Positions 31,862 through 40,799 of a DNA stretch of 64,000 bases are shown one piece after another. The notes beneath the pieces are model-generated. The model saw only the letters and a list, made by a program, of their open reading frames with translations, did no database searches and was not told the DNA's origin. Origin of the DNA: Ruania albidiflava DSM 18029 (GTDB lineage: Bacteria > Actinomycetota > Actinomycetes > Actinomycetales > Beutenbergiaceae); NCBI RefSeq assembly GCF_000421225.1, contig NZ_ATWL01000012.1:1-64000 (forward strand), read 5' to 3'. The number at the start of each line of letters is the position of its first letter. Position 1 is the first letter of the stretch. Position numbers and translations under genes: made by a program.

Positions 31862-32589
31862 CCACAGCACCCGCTGCCGACCAGGTGCGACTGCTGGACG
31901 TGCAGGCGCTCGACACGCACCTGGCCAAGCTCGCCCACCAGCGCAAGACCCACCCCACCCTCACCGCCCTGGCCGAGCTCACCGCCCGGGCTGAGGACCT
32001 CACCCGGGCGAAGACGGCGGCCGAGGTGCTCGTCTCCGACACCCGGCGGGAGCTGACCAAGGCAGAGACCGACGTCGAGCAGGTCACCACCCGCGCCGCC
32101 CGCAACCAGCAACGCCTGGACGCCGGCGCCGGCAGCCCCAAGGACCTGCAGGCCCTCGGGCACGAGCTGGAGTCCCTGGCCAAGCGCCAGTCCGACCTGG
32201 AGGAGGTCGAGCTGGAGGTGATGGAGCGGATGGAGCGCGCGGAGAAAGAAGCAGCAGCAGTGACCGACCAGCTCGAGGCGCTGCAGGCGGACGTGGCCCG
32301 CACCGAGGCCGAGCGGGACGAGGCGCTCGCCGGTCTGGACGCGGAGATCGCCGAGACCCAGACCAAGCGGGACGCGGCCGCCGAGGGCATCGACTCCGGC
32401 CTGCTCGCCCTCTACGAACGGATCCGGACCCAGACCGGGGGACTGGCCGCCGTCGCCCTGCGCGGGACGGCCACCGAAGGGGTGCAGGTGCCGCTCAGCC
32501 TCACCGAGCAGGACGCGATCGCCAGCGCCGGCCCGGACGAGGTGATCCGCAGCGAGGACTACGGCTACATCCTGGTCCGGGTGTCGTGA
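31858..32589 (+). CDS. C4-zinc-ribbon-family coiled-coil protein that lacks the cysteines
   Basis: 243 residues, GTG start. A long coiled coil (about residues 10-165: LDVQALDTHLAKLAHQRK, ELESLAKRQSDLEEVELEVM) as in the CdsZ/DUF164-type family located next to nif3. The C-terminal ribbon normally carries CxxC...CxxC before a final RILVR. Here the corresponding positions read ALRGTATEGVQ and VIRSEDYGYILVRV, so no cysteine remains. The rest of the domain (LSLTEQDAIASAGPDEV) is preserved. The fold may persist without zinc. Family and neighbourhood are clear, function is not. Confidence 0.8.
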   Translation: MTTAPAADQVRLLDVQALDTHLAKLAHQRKTHPTLTALAELTARAEDLTRAKTAAEVLVSDTRRELTKAETDVEQVTTRAARNQQRLDAGAGSPKDLQALGHELESLAKRQSDLEEVELEVMERMERAEKEAAAVTDQLEALQADVARTEAERDEALAGLDAEIAETQTKRDAAAEGIDSGLLALYERIRTQTGGLAAVALRGTATEGVQVPLSLTEQDAIASAGPDEVIRSEDYGYILVRVS

Positions 32590-33254
32590 CCACCGCCGGC
32601 ACGGGCACCGGTGACTGGGTCGCCCTCGCCCTGGTGCGCCACGGCGAGACCCCGCTGACCCCCACCGGGGCCTACTCCGGCTCCGGAGTGCCCGGCCCGC
32701 CGCTGACCGCCTACGGCCGGGCGCAGGCCGCCGCAGCCGGGCGGATGCTGGCCCGGGTCGGGGGCGTGCTCTTCGACGACCTGCCCCGGCCCTCGGTGCT
32801 GATCACCTCCCCGATGGTGCGCGCCCAGGAGACCGCGCAGATCCTCGCCGAAGAGCTCGACGACCTGCCGGTCCGCACCGACGAGCGGGCCCGGGAGTGC
32901 CACTTCGGGCAGTGGGAGGGGCTCACTGAGGCGGACATCGACGCCCGCTGGCCCGGGGAGCTGGACTCCTGGCACGTCACCGGCACCAGTCGTCCACCCG
33001 GCGGGGAGTCGATCGCCGAGGTCGGTGAGCGCAGCGGTGAGCTGATTGCCGACCTGCTCGCTGCGCACGCCGGGAGCACCGTGGCGATCGCCGCGCACGC
33101 GGTGACCATCCGCTCGATGGTCGGTCAGTGCCTGGCTGCGCCGCCGGGGGCCTGGTGGCGGCTGCGGCTGGAGGCAGCCTCGATCAGCGTGCTGCAGGTC
33201 TACACCGACGGGCTCGCGAAGGTGCATGTGGCAGGGCTGCCGAGCGACGCCTGA
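32586..33254 (+). CDS. Histidine phosphatase family protein
   Basis: 222 residues from GTG 32586. Phosphate pocket LVRHGETPLTPTG (His about 20 is the phospho-acceptor), ITSPMVRAQETAQILAEEL, and the second His in AIAAHAVTIRSMVG. In many actinobacteria this gene is fused to an RNase H domain in the same nif3/zinc-ribbon neighbourhood. Here it stands alone with no RNase H part. Substrate unknown. Confidence 0.88.
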   Translation: MTTAGTGTGDWVALALVRHGETPLTPTGAYSGSGVPGPPLTAYGRAQAAAAGRMLARVGGVLFDDLPRPSVLITSPMVRAQETAQILAEELDDLPVRTDERARECHFGQWEGLTEADIDARWPGELDSWHVTGTSRPPGGESIAEVGERSGELIADLLAAHAGSTVAIAAHAVTIRSMVGQCLAAPPGAWWRLRLEAASISVLQVYTDGLAKVHVAGLPSDA

Positions 33255-33255
33255 G

Positions 33256-34002
33256 ATGGGGCGCTTCTACGACGCCCTGGACGGCGGACCGCTCCGGCTG
33301 GAGCTGCGCAGCATCGACGGGCGCTCCTTCGCCCTGCTCCGCCCGATCGCCTACGCCGCGACCGGGTACGCCGAACCGTTCGTGGTGCCCGCGCACCTGG
33401 AGACGTTCCGCACCGACATGGCCTCCGTGCCGTGGGTGTTCACCTGGCTGGTGCCGCGCAGCGGACGGTTCCTGCCCGCTGCGGTGCTGCACGATGCTCT
33501 CGTGGTTCCCGGTGCCTACCTGGGCCCGTCGATCCCCCGGCCGGAGGCGGACCGGCTGTTCCGGGTGGCGATGGCCGACCTGGGCACCGGCCGGATCCGG
33601 TCCTGGCTGATGTGGGCGGCCGTGACCATGGCGACCATGTGGGACACCGGACGGCCGCGCTGGTACTGGCGTGGCGCCGTCATCGGCCTGATCGGTGTGG
33701 TGACCGTGCTCGGCATCCTGGCCACCCTGGACCTGTTCGACGTGTGGAACCACCTGCCATGGATGGGCCGGCGGTCGCTGGGTGCCGAGCTCGTGGGTGG
33801 GGCGGTGGGCGCTGTGGTGGTCCCGGCGGTGCTGGCGCTCAGCTGGGGGCGGTTCGCCCCGGCCGGCATCATCACCGGGGTGGCGCTGGCGTTCCTGGTG
33901 CACGTGACCCTGGCGATCGCAGCGATCTACACCCTGTACTGGCTGCTGGAGCGGGCGGTCAGCGGCCGGCAGGTGCGCCGCGGCCCACCGTTCGCGCGCT
34001 GA
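33256..34002 (+). CDS. DUF1353-domain membrane protein
   Basis: 248 residues from ATG 33256. An N-terminal DUF1353 region of about 110 residues (PFVVPAHLETFRTDMASVPW and LPAAVLHDALVVPG) is followed by about four hydrophobic helices (from VIGLIGVVTVLGILATLDLF). DUF1353 proteins are often phage-associated, but this long membrane form is chromosomal here. The His-Asp pair in VLHDAL is the conserved feature of the family. No function assigned. Confidence 0.75.
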   Translation: MGRFYDALDGGPLRLELRSIDGRSFALLRPIAYAATGYAEPFVVPAHLETFRTDMASVPWVFTWLVPRSGRFLPAAVLHDALVVPGAYLGPSIPRPEADRLFRVAMADLGTGRIRSWLMWAAVTMATMWDTGRPRWYWRGAVIGLIGVVTVLGILATLDLFDVWNHLPWMGRRSLGAELVGGAVGAVVVPAVLALSWGRFAPAGIITGVALAFLVHVTLAIAAIYTLYWLLERAVSGRQVRRGPPFAR

Positions 34003-34012
34003 CCCCCGCCGG

Positions 34013-34837
34013 TCAGGCGAGCACGAGCTCCAGGGTGTCCGGGCCCTTCGCCGCCGGCAGGTGGTTCACCTCTCGCAGCACCGAGCCGACCAGTTCGCTG
34101 GCGGCAGCCACGGCCGCGGACACAGTGCGCGGCGGGCGGCCCGGCCGGGTGAGCAGGTGGTGGGTGAGCACCCCGCGGGTGTGCTTGGCGTGGTGGGAGA
34201 CCACAGTGCGGACGCCGGCGTTCTCGGCCACCACCCGCACCGTCAGCCACGGGGTGCTGGCCGGTGGCTTCCAGGCGGCGAGGTAGGCGGCCGAGCGGCA
34301 GTCGATGATCACGTCCTGACCGGCACCCGGATGGCCCTCCTGCGCACCTGGGGCGTTCTCCTGCGGGCCCGCGGCCTGGCGAAGACCGGTGCCCAGTGCG
34401 CTGCTCCAGTGCCGGGCGAGCGGGCCGACGCCGGGCAGGGTGGTGCCCATCGACTGCCGGTAGGCGGGGATCCGGTCACCGGGAGCCAGCACACCCCACA
34501 GGGCGGAGACGATCCGCACCGACGCGTTCGCCCGCCGCCGCGCCGCACCGGTCAGGTCAGCCAGCCCGGCGGCGGCGTAGAGCACCCCGGTGTAGACCTG
34601 GTCTGCCGGGGCTGTGGGCGCCTCGGTCAGGTTGGTGTTCCGGGCGACCTCCTCCCGCAGCGAGGCGCCCACGCCCAGCAGCGCGGCAGCGTCCCGGCGG
34701 CTGCTGGCTCGCTGCAGCGCCTGTAGCACCTGCGTGCGGGCGTCGGCGAGGTCCGGGCGTGTCAGGGCGGTCAGGTCGACCGGGCGGCCACGAGCGGGAG
34801 CGGTCTTGCCTTCCGAGGGCGGCAGCAGGATGAGCAC
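34013..34837 (-). CDS. yaaA: Peroxide stress protein YaaA (UPF0246)
   Basis: 274 residues from GTG 34837 (an upstream TTG at 34843 is an alternative). The N-terminus LILLPPSEGKT is the family signature. Other conserved blocks are VRIVSALWGVLAPGDRIPAY, YRQSMGTTLPG, and VSHHAKHTRGVLTHHLL near the DNA-binding helix-hairpin-helix-like part. YaaA lowers free iron under peroxide stress in Escherichia coli. An inserted Gly/Gln-rich stretch (AAGPQENAPGAQEGHPGAGQ) lengthens the middle. Confidence 0.88.
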   Translation of the reverse strand: MLILLPPSEGKTAPARGRPVDLTALTRPDLADARTQVLQALQRASSRRDAAALLGVGASLREEVARNTNLTEAPTAPADQVYTGVLYAAAGLADLTGAARRRANASVRIVSALWGVLAPGDRIPAYRQSMGTTLPGVGPLARHWSSALGTGLRQAAGPQENAPGAQEGHPGAGQDVIIDCRSAAYLAAWKPPASTPWLTVRVVAENAGVRTVVSHHAKHTRGVLTHHLLTRPGRPPRTVSAAVAAASELVGSVLREVNHLPAAKGPDTLELVLA

Positions 34838-34881
34838 GGGCAACTACTCTACGACGGCTCGCCGGCCGGTAGACTGAGGGT

Positions 34882-35254
34882 GGATGAGTCGGCCAGGCGG
34901 CCGCGTCGCGGGGCGACCCGCGCCGAGGAACGTCCGGGCTCCACAGGGCAGGGTGGTGGGTAACACCCACCCGGGGTGACCCGCGGGACAGTGCCACAGA
35001 GATCAGACCGCCACCCGGTCCGCCGGGCGGTAAGGGTGAAACGGTGGTGTAAGAGACCACCAGCGCACCGGGTGACCGGTGCGGCTAGGTAAACCCCACC
35101 CGGAGCAAGACCAGACAGGAAGTGTTCGAGGGCTGCCCGCCCGAGCTTCCGGGTAGGTCGCTGGAGGCGTGCGGCAACGTACGTCGTAGATGGATGGCCG
35201 CCACCGGACCGCGTGCGGTTCGGGACAGAACCCGGCGTACCGGCCGACTCATCC
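34882..35254 (+). ncRNA. rnpB: RNase P RNA, class A
   Basis: The P1 stem is formed by GGATGAGTCGGCC (34882-34894) with GGCCGACTCATCC (35242-35254). Conserved blocks are GAGGAACGTCCGGGCTCC, the GGTAAGGGTGAAACGGTGGTGTAAG-type P7-P11 region (in 35030-35060), AGACAGGAAGTG-like CAGACAGGAAG, and the CAGAACCCGGCGTAC near the 3' end. Together these identify bacterial type-A RNase P RNA. A -10-like TAGACT at 34870-34875 precedes the start. Downstream of yaaA, divergent. Confidence 0.94.
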
Positions 35255-35322
35255 GCCCATCACCGGGCGCCCCGCGCCCGCGCCGCCCACGCCGCGCCCC
35301 GGGCCCGCGCCCACTCGCTCCG

Positions 35323-35390
35323 ATTGGAACACCCTTAGCGCATTCGAACCAGGCTGCAACCGTGCTCCAACGCGCTAAGGGTGTTCGAAT
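35323..35390. repeat. 68-bp intergenic hairpin with competing arms
   Basis: Arms 35323-35341 (ATTGGAACACCCTTAGCGC) and 35372-35390 (GCGCTAAGGGTGTTCGAAT) pair at 18 of 19 positions around a 30-base loop. A second, mutually exclusive 11-bp perfect pairing joins GCGCATTCGAA (35338-35348) to TTCGAATGCGC (35384-35394). It lies between rnpB and ppgK. The rest of 35255-35501 is GC-rich with no gene seen. Confidence 0.65.
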
Positions 35391-35501
35391 GCGCGCGGGG
35401 CGCGGGGTGCGGGCGCCGGGTGGGGAGTGCCCGGGTGGGGAGTGCGGGCGCCGGCCGGGGGAGTGCGGGTGTGTGCCCGGGAGTGCAGAGGTGCGCGCGG
35501 G

Positions 35502-36293
35502 TCAGGCGTTCTCCGCAGCCAGCGCTGCCGCCCCCACGATGCCGGCCTTGTTCCGCAGCTTCGCCGGGACGATCGGCGTCTTCAGGTCCAGCAACGGCAG
35601 GAACTTCTCGTGGTCCTTCGACACCCCGCCGCCGACCACGAACAGGTCGGGGGAGAACAGGAACTCCACGTGCGAGAAGTACCGCTGCAGCCGCACCGCC
35701 CACTGCTCGTAGCTGAGCCCTTCCTCCTCCTTCACCGACGACGCAGCGCGAGTCTCCGCGTCATAGCCGTCGATCTCCAGGTGGCCCAGCTCGAAGTTCG
35801 GGATCAGGTGCCCGTCATGGATCATCGCCGATCCGATGCCGGTACCCAGGGTGATCACCAGCACGGTCCCCTTCTTGCCCTTCGCGGCGCCGTAGGCGAC
35901 CTCCGCGTAGCCAGCGGCGTCGGCGTCGTTGGCCACGTAGGCGGTGTGCCCGGTCCAGCGGCGGGTCACTGCGGCCACGTCGGTGTCGATCCAGCGCTTG
36001 TCCACGTTGGCGGCCGAGTGCGAGACACCGTTCTTGATGATCCCGGGGAACGTCACCCCGATGTGGGCGATCGAGGGCAGCTCGAAGTGGGCCACCACAT
36101 CGGCCAGCACGGCCCCGACCGCGTCCGGGCTGGACTCCGCCGGCGTGGGCAGGCGGAACTTCTTGGTGAGCAGCTCACCGGTGCGCAGGTGGACCGGTGC
36201 CCCCTTGATGCCGGAGCCGCCGATGTCGATGCCGAAGCCGACCTGTTCGGCCGCGACCTCCGCCACCTTGGCAGCGTCCTTGTCCTTGCTCAT
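35502..36293 (-). CDS. ppgK: Polyphosphate glucokinase
   Basis: 263 residues from ATG 36293 (AAGGGAA upstream; the open frame beyond it is unconserved). ROK fold: phosphate loop GFGIDIGGSGIKGAPV, glucose site VANDADAAGYAEV, adenosine motif LGTGIGSAMIHDG, and ELGHLEIDG. These are the features of actinobacterial PpgK, which phosphorylates glucose using polyphosphate or ATP. Stands alone, divergent from the SPOR-like gene. Confidence 0.94.
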   Translation of the reverse strand: MSKDKDAAKVAEVAAEQVGFGIDIGGSGIKGAPVHLRTGELLTKKFRLPTPAESSPDAVGAVLADVVAHFELPSIAHIGVTFPGIIKNGVSHSAANVDKRWIDTDVAAVTRRWTGHTAYVANDADAAGYAEVAYGAAKGKKGTVLVITLGTGIGSAMIHDGHLIPNFELGHLEIDGYDAETRAASSVKEEEGLSYEQWAVRLQRYFSHVEFLFSPDLFVVGGGVSKDHEKFLPLLDLKTPIVPAKLRNKAGIVGAAALAAENA

Positions 36294-36423
36294 CTGTGCG
36301 TTCCCTTCATCGTGCCAGGAGAGTACCCACACAAGCCACGGCAGGACTCGGGGCAGGCAGCAGTCTAGAGTTTTTCCCAGCAGCCGGTGGCGGCGCCGGC
36401 CGAAGAGAGGGACAGGTGAGACC

Positions 36424-36636
36424 GTGGCGAAGAAGGACAAGCTCGATCCTGGTCAGGCGTACTACTACAACCTGGCAACTGGTAGGGTAGAGCGCGGTCT
36501 GGTCAGCGACTGGATCGAACGGATGGGCCCGTATGCCACCGAGGCCGAGGCTGCCAACGCTCTGCAGCGCGCACAGGCGCGCAACGAGGAGTGGGAGCGC
36601 CAGGACCGGGAGTGGGACGGCGACGACGAAGACTGA
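36424..36636 (+). CDS. Small conserved actinobacterial SPOR-like protein
   Basis: 70 residues from GTG 36424. The sequence YYYNLATGRVERGLVSDW, MGPYATEAEAANALQRAQAR, and an acidic tail DREWDGDDED match the small conserved proteins annotated as SPOR-domain-containing in actinobacteria. The family peptide probably binds denuded peptidoglycan only if the fold is complete, which is doubtful at this size. It sits 15 bases before the amidase gene, which fits a cell-wall role (inference). Confidence 0.72.
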   Translation: MAKKDKLDPGQAYYYNLATGRVERGLVSDWIERMGPYATEAEAANALQRAQARNEEWERQDREWDGDDED

Positions 36637-36651
36637 CACGAGGAGCGCGCA

Positions 36652-37449
36652 ATGAAGCAGGGCATGCGTCGACTGGCTGGCGCAGCTGCTCTGGCGCTCG
36701 CCTCGTCTCTCGCGCTGGCACCTGCCGCATCGGCGGATCCGCCGTTCGTCCCGGAGGGCAAGGGGCCCGGGCTGCCGGTGGCGGCGCAACCGTTGGTGGG
36801 CGTGCGCATCGCCGTGGACCCCGGTCACAACGGCGGCCGCACGCAGGACCCGGAGGCCGCGAACCACCCGGTGCCCGACGGCCGCGGCGACCGGGTGGCC
36901 TGCAACACCACCGGCACGGCGAGCGTGGACGGCTACAGCGAGCACGAGTTCGCCTTCGAGGTCAGCGAACAGCTCGCCACCCACCTGGACGGCCTCGGCG
37001 CCCAGGTCTGGATGACCCGCAGCGACGACGAGGGCATCGGCCCGTGCGTGGACCGCCGCGGCACGTTCGCCGAGGACAACGACGTGGACCTGATGGTCTC
37101 CATCCACGCCTCCAGCATCGAGGACGAGGACACCCCGGGCTTTGTGGCCGTGGTCGCCGGCCCGCCGCTGTCCGAGTCGCAGGGCGAGCCGAGCCACGAG
37201 CTGGCCGAGAGCCTGGTGCAGGGGCTCGAGGACGCCGGCTTCACGGCGAACCAGGACGTGGACGAGCCGGTGGTGGAGCGTTCTGACGACGCCACGCTGA
37301 ACTTCTCCCGGCGACCCACGGTGCTGCTCGAGCTCGGCCAGCTGCGCAACCCGGACGAGGCCGAGATGATGCGCAGCGAGGAGGGCCAGCAGCGCTACGT
37401 CGAGGCGCTCACCGATGGCGTGATCGCCTGGGCGCACGACCACCACTGA
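36652..37449 (+). CDS. N-acetylmuramoyl-L-alanine amidase (Amidase_3), secreted
   Basis: 265 residues. A signal peptide (LAGAAALALASSLALAPAAS, cleavage near ASA-DPP). Amidase_3 fold with zinc ligands His in VDPGHNGGR, Glu in YSEHEFAFEV, and His in LMVSIHASSIEDE; the catalytic Glu lies in LLELGQLRNPDE. It resembles the Rv3717-type amidase of mycobacteria that trims peptidoglycan. The Pro/Ser-rich repeats and SH3 domains of other amidases are absent. Ends 196 bases before convergent panB. Confidence 0.9.
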   Translation: MKQGMRRLAGAAALALASSLALAPAASADPPFVPEGKGPGLPVAAQPLVGVRIAVDPGHNGGRTQDPEAANHPVPDGRGDRVACNTTGTASVDGYSEHEFAFEVSEQLATHLDGLGAQVWMTRSDDEGIGPCVDRRGTFAEDNDVDLMVSIHASSIEDEDTPGFVAVVAGPPLSESQGEPSHELAESLVQGLEDAGFTANQDVDEPVVERSDDATLNFSRRPTVLLELGQLRNPDEAEMMRSEEGQQRYVEALTDGVIAWAHDHH

Positions 37450-37616
37450 GCACCAGCACCGGGCGTTGCAGCACGCCCTCGACGGCGCAGCTCGCCGTGC
37501 GGACGTCTCTCACCTGGCCGGCCGGGCATCCCGTGCGGGCCGGGCGTCCCACGCGGGTGTCCGCGTGCCGGACCGGGTCAGCCGGGCGTCCTGCGCGGGC
37601 GGGTGCGTGCAGCACC

Positions 37617-37641
37617 GGCGGCCCGGCTGCGCCGGGCCGCC
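37617..37641. terminator. Bidirectional terminator hairpin between amidase and panB
   Basis: GGCGGCCCGGC-TGC-GCCGGGCCGCC, a perfect 11-bp stem with a 3-base loop, 5 bases from the panB stop on the minus strand. Convergent gene arrangement supports terminator use. Upstream 37450-37616 is low-complexity GC repeats (CGTGCGGGCCGGGCGT-like) without a gene. Confidence 0.7.
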
Positions 37642-37645
37642 CGGG

Positions 37646-38503
37646 TCACTGCTGGTAGGACTGCTCCGGAGCGGGGAACGCGCCGGTGCGCACCTCCGCC
37701 GCATAGGCCTGGGCCGCCTGCCGCAGCGCAGCACCCACCTGACCGAACTGCTTGGCGAACCGTGGTGACCAGTCGCCCATCCCGGCCATGTCCAGCCACA
37801 CCAGGACCTGCCCGTCGCAGGAGGGCCCGGCACCGATGCCGATCGTGGGCACAGTGAGGATCTCGGTCACCCGCGCGGCCACCGGGGCGGGCACCATCTC
37901 CAGAACCACCGCCGCCACCCCGGCCTCCTGGAGCGCCACGGCATCCTCACAGAGACGCTCGGCGGCGTCGTCTCCCCGGCCCTGCACCCGCTTGCCGCCG
38001 AGGATGTTCTCCGACTGCGGGGTGAACCCCAGGTGCCCGACCACGGGGATGCCGGCGTCGGTGATCACCCGGACCTGCTCGGCCACCCGGGCACCACCCT
38101 CGAACTTCACCGCGTGCGCACCGGTCTCCTTCATCACCCGCACCGCGGCGGAATAGGCCTGCTGTGCACCGCCCTCATAGCTGCCGAACGGCAGGTCGAC
38201 CACCACCATCGCCCGCTTGGCGGACCGGGCCACTGCCCGCGCCGGCGGGAGCATCTCCTCCAACGTGACCGGCAGGGTGTTCTCGTGCGCGAGCATGTTG
38301 TCGCCGATCGAGTCGCCGACCAGCAGCAGGTCGATCCCGGCCTCGTCGAAGAGGCGCGCGGTCGGCGCGTCGTAGGCGGTGAGCATCGTCAGCCGTTCAC
38401 CGGCGGCCTTCGCAGCGGCCAGGTGGTGCACCCGCACCCGCTTGCCGGAACCAACGGGGGGCAGGACCGACCCTGCAGGGGCGTCCGGGGTCTGCTGTGA
38501 CAT
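37646..38503 (-). CDS. panB: 3-methyl-2-oxobutanoate hydroxymethyltransferase
   Basis: 285 residues. Ketopantoate synthesis from 3-methyl-2-oxobutanoate and methylene-tetrahydrofolate. The motifs MLTAYDAPTARLFDEAGID, LLVGDSIGDNMLAHENTLPV, VVDLPFGSYEGG, HLGFTPQSENILGGKRVQGR and PTIGIGAGPSCDGQVLV cover the metal-binding and catalytic segments. Length matches the family. Stands alone, away from panC/panD. A GCCGGGTC-N12-GACCCGGC hairpin lies upstream in the divergent region toward nadE. Confidence 0.95.
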   Translation of the reverse strand: MSQQTPDAPAGSVLPPVGSGKRVRVHHLAAAKAAGERLTMLTAYDAPTARLFDEAGIDLLLVGDSIGDNMLAHENTLPVTLEEMLPPARAVARSAKRAMVVVDLPFGSYEGGAQQAYSAAVRVMKETGAHAVKFEGGARVAEQVRVITDAGIPVVGHLGFTPQSENILGGKRVQGRGDDAAERLCEDAVALQEAGVAAVVLEMVPAPVAARVTEILTVPTIGIGAGPSCDGQVLVWLDMAGMGDWSPRFAKQFGQVGAALRQAAQAYAAEVRTGAFPAPEQSYQQ

Positions 38504-38686
38504 GCCACCACCCTAGTGCTCCGCCCGCCGGCGCGAGTCACCCCGCCGCCACACCGGGCCATCTCGACGCGAGTGGCTGCTTGCGCCGGGTCTGTCCCTC
38601 GCTCGACCCGGCACCCATGACCAGCCGCGTGCCGAGGTATCGGCGAGGAGGTGCCCCGGCGGCCCTCCGGCTGACAGACTGGGGGG

Positions 38687-40753
38687 ATGAACTCGCCGGC
38701 CGCCGGTCCCACCAGCACGTTCACCAGCATCTACAGCCACAACTTCGTCCGGGTGGCTGCCGGCACCGTCCCTGTGGCCCTGGCCGACCCGGTCAGCAAC
38801 GCCGCACAGATCGGCGCCGCGGCCCAGCAGGCGCACGACGACGGGGTGGCGCTGCTCATCTTCCCCGAGCTGACCCTGACCGGCTACAGCATCGAGGACC
38901 TGCTGCTGCAGACCCCGGTGAGCGACGCCGTCGAGAACGCCCTGACCACCCTGACCGAGGAGACCCGGGACCTGCTCCCGGTGCTGGTGGTCGGTGCCCC
39001 GCTGCGCTGGCGGCACCGGATGTACAACTGCGCCGTGGTGCTGCACCGGGGCCGGGTGCTCGGCGTCGTGCCCAAGTCGCTGGTGCCCACCTACCGGGAG
39101 TTCTACGAGGGCCGGCACTTCGCCTCTGGCGCCGGTATCAGTGGTGCGCAGATCACCGTCGCCGGACGGCAGGTCCCGTTCGGCACCGACCTGCTGTTCG
39201 CCGCCACGGACTACCCGGACCTGGTGCTCGGGGTGGAGATCTGCGAGGACATGTGGGTGCCGGTGCCGCCGGCGGCGAAGGCGGCGCTGGCCGGTGCCAC
39301 CGTGCTGGCCAACCTCTCCGGCTCCCCGGTCACGGTCGGCCGCGCCGAGGAGCGCCAGCTGCTGTGCCGGTCCGCCTCGGTGCGCTACAAGGCGGCCTAC
39401 GCCTACGCCGCGGCCGGGGCGGGGGAGTCCAGCAACGACCTGTCCTGGGACGGGCAGGCGATGGTCTACGAAGCCGGCGACCTGCTCGCCGCCACCCCGC
39501 GGTTCGACCCGGAGACGCGCATGGCGGTGGCCGACGTGCACCTGTCCCGGCTGCGCAACGAACGTCTGCACCAGGGCACCTTCGACGACAATGCCACCGG
39601 TCTGCCGGACTACCGCACCGTCGGCTTCGAGCTGCACCCGCCCACCGGCGACCTGGGCCTGCGCCGCAGGCTGGACCGGTTCCCGTACGTGCCGAACGAG
39701 CCCGACCGGCTCGCCCAGGACTGCTACGAGGCGTTCAACATCCAGGTCTCCGCCCTGGTGCGGCGGATGCGCGCGATCGGGTCGCCGAAGCTGGTGATCG
39801 GTGTCTCCGGCGGCCTGGACTCCACGCACGCGCTGCTGGTGGCCGCCCGGGCGATGGACCGCCTCGGCCGGCCCCGTACCGACATCCTCGGCTATACTCT
39901 GCCCGGGTTCGCCACCAGCGAGGGCACCCGGTCCAACGCCTGGGCGCTCGGGGAAGCGCTCGGGGTCACGTTCGCCGAGATCGACATCACCGGCGCGGCC
40001 CGGCAGATGCTCACCGACATCGGCCACCCGTTCGCCGCGGGGGAGCCGGTCTACGACGTCACCTTCGAGAACGTGCAGGCCGGGCTGCGCACCGACTACC
40101 TGTTCCGGATCGCCAACGCCGAGGGCGGGATCGTGGTCGGCACCGGGGACCTGAGCGAGCTGGCGCTGGGTTGGTGCACCTACGGGGTGGGCGACCAGAT
40201 GAGCCACTATGCGGTGAACGCCGGCGTGCCGAAGACCCTCATCCAGCACCTGATCCGCTGGGTGGTCTCCGCCGAGGAGGTCGATGCCGGCACCGCCGAG
40301 GTGCTCGCCGCCGTGCTGGACACCACGATCAGCCCCGAGCTGGTGCCCACCGGTGCGGACGGTGCGGCGCAGTCCACCGAGGCGCAGATCGGCCCGTACG
40401 CACTGCACGACTTCACCCTCTTCCACGTGCTCCGGCAGGGGCTCGCGCCGCGGACCATCGCCTTCCTCGCCCACCACGCCTGGCACGATGCGCAGGCGGG
40501 TTCCTGGCCACCGGGGTACCCGGAGGGCGACCGACCGGCCTACGACCTGGCGCAGGTGCGGCACTGGCTGGAGGTGTTCTGCCGCCGGTTCTTCGCCAAC
40601 CAGTTCAAGCGCACCGCGATCCCGAACGGACCGAAGGTGGCCCGTGGTGGGGCGCTGTCCCCGCGCGGGGAGTGGCGGGCACCCTCGGACGTGGGCGCGG
40701 CCGCGTGGTTGGCGGACCTGGACCGGGTGCCCACCAGCTGGCCGGAGGAGTGA
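38687..40753 (+). CDS. nadE: Glutamine-dependent NAD(+) synthetase
   Basis: 688 residues. N-terminal nitrilase-type glutaminase with the Glu-Lys-Cys triad in FPELTLTGYS, VPKSLVPTYREFYE and GVEICEDMWV. C-terminal NAD synthetase with the PP-loop VIGVSGGLDSTHALLVAARA, and IVVGTGDLSELALGW plus GYTLPGFATSEGTR, matches the Mycobacterium tuberculosis enzyme in layout and size. Ends with the FANQFKRTAIPNGPKVA motif. Translation starts at ATG 38687, with no strong Shine-Dalgarno. Confidence 0.95.
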   Translation: MNSPAAGPTSTFTSIYSHNFVRVAAGTVPVALADPVSNAAQIGAAAQQAHDDGVALLIFPELTLTGYSIEDLLLQTPVSDAVENALTTLTEETRDLLPVLVVGAPLRWRHRMYNCAVVLHRGRVLGVVPKSLVPTYREFYEGRHFASGAGISGAQITVAGRQVPFGTDLLFAATDYPDLVLGVEICEDMWVPVPPAAKAALAGATVLANLSGSPVTVGRAEERQLLCRSASVRYKAAYAYAAAGAGESSNDLSWDGQAMVYEAGDLLAATPRFDPETRMAVADVHLSRLRNERLHQGTFDDNATGLPDYRTVGFELHPPTGDLGLRRRLDRFPYVPNEPDRLAQDCYEAFNIQVSALVRRMRAIGSPKLVIGVSGGLDSTHALLVAARAMDRLGRPRTDILGYTLPGFATSEGTRSNAWALGEALGVTFAEIDITGAARQMLTDIGHPFAAGEPVYDVTFENVQAGLRTDYLFRIANAEGGIVVGTGDLSELALGWCTYGVGDQMSHYAVNAGVPKTLIQHLIRWVVSAEEVDAGTAEVLAAVLDTTISPELVPTGADGAAQSTEAQIGPYALHDFTLFHVLRQGLAPRTIAFLAHHAWHDAQAGSWPPGYPEGDRPAYDLAQVRHWLEVFCRRFFANQFKRTAIPNGPKVARGGALSPRGEWRAPSDVGAAAWLADLDRVPTSWPEE

Positions 40754-40799
40754 CGCGCCCACCCACCTCCACCCGGCGCCCGCCGCCTGTCCGAGTGTC

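Noticed and set aside
35342-35350. Possible tRNA T-loop (GGTTCGAATC-like)
   Set aside because: TTCGAA here belongs to hairpin arms; no acceptor or anticodon stem fits around it.
38585-38612. Riboswitch upstream of nadE
   Set aside because: Only a simple GCCGGGTC-N12-GACCCGGC hairpin is seen; no conserved NAD- or other riboswitch core.
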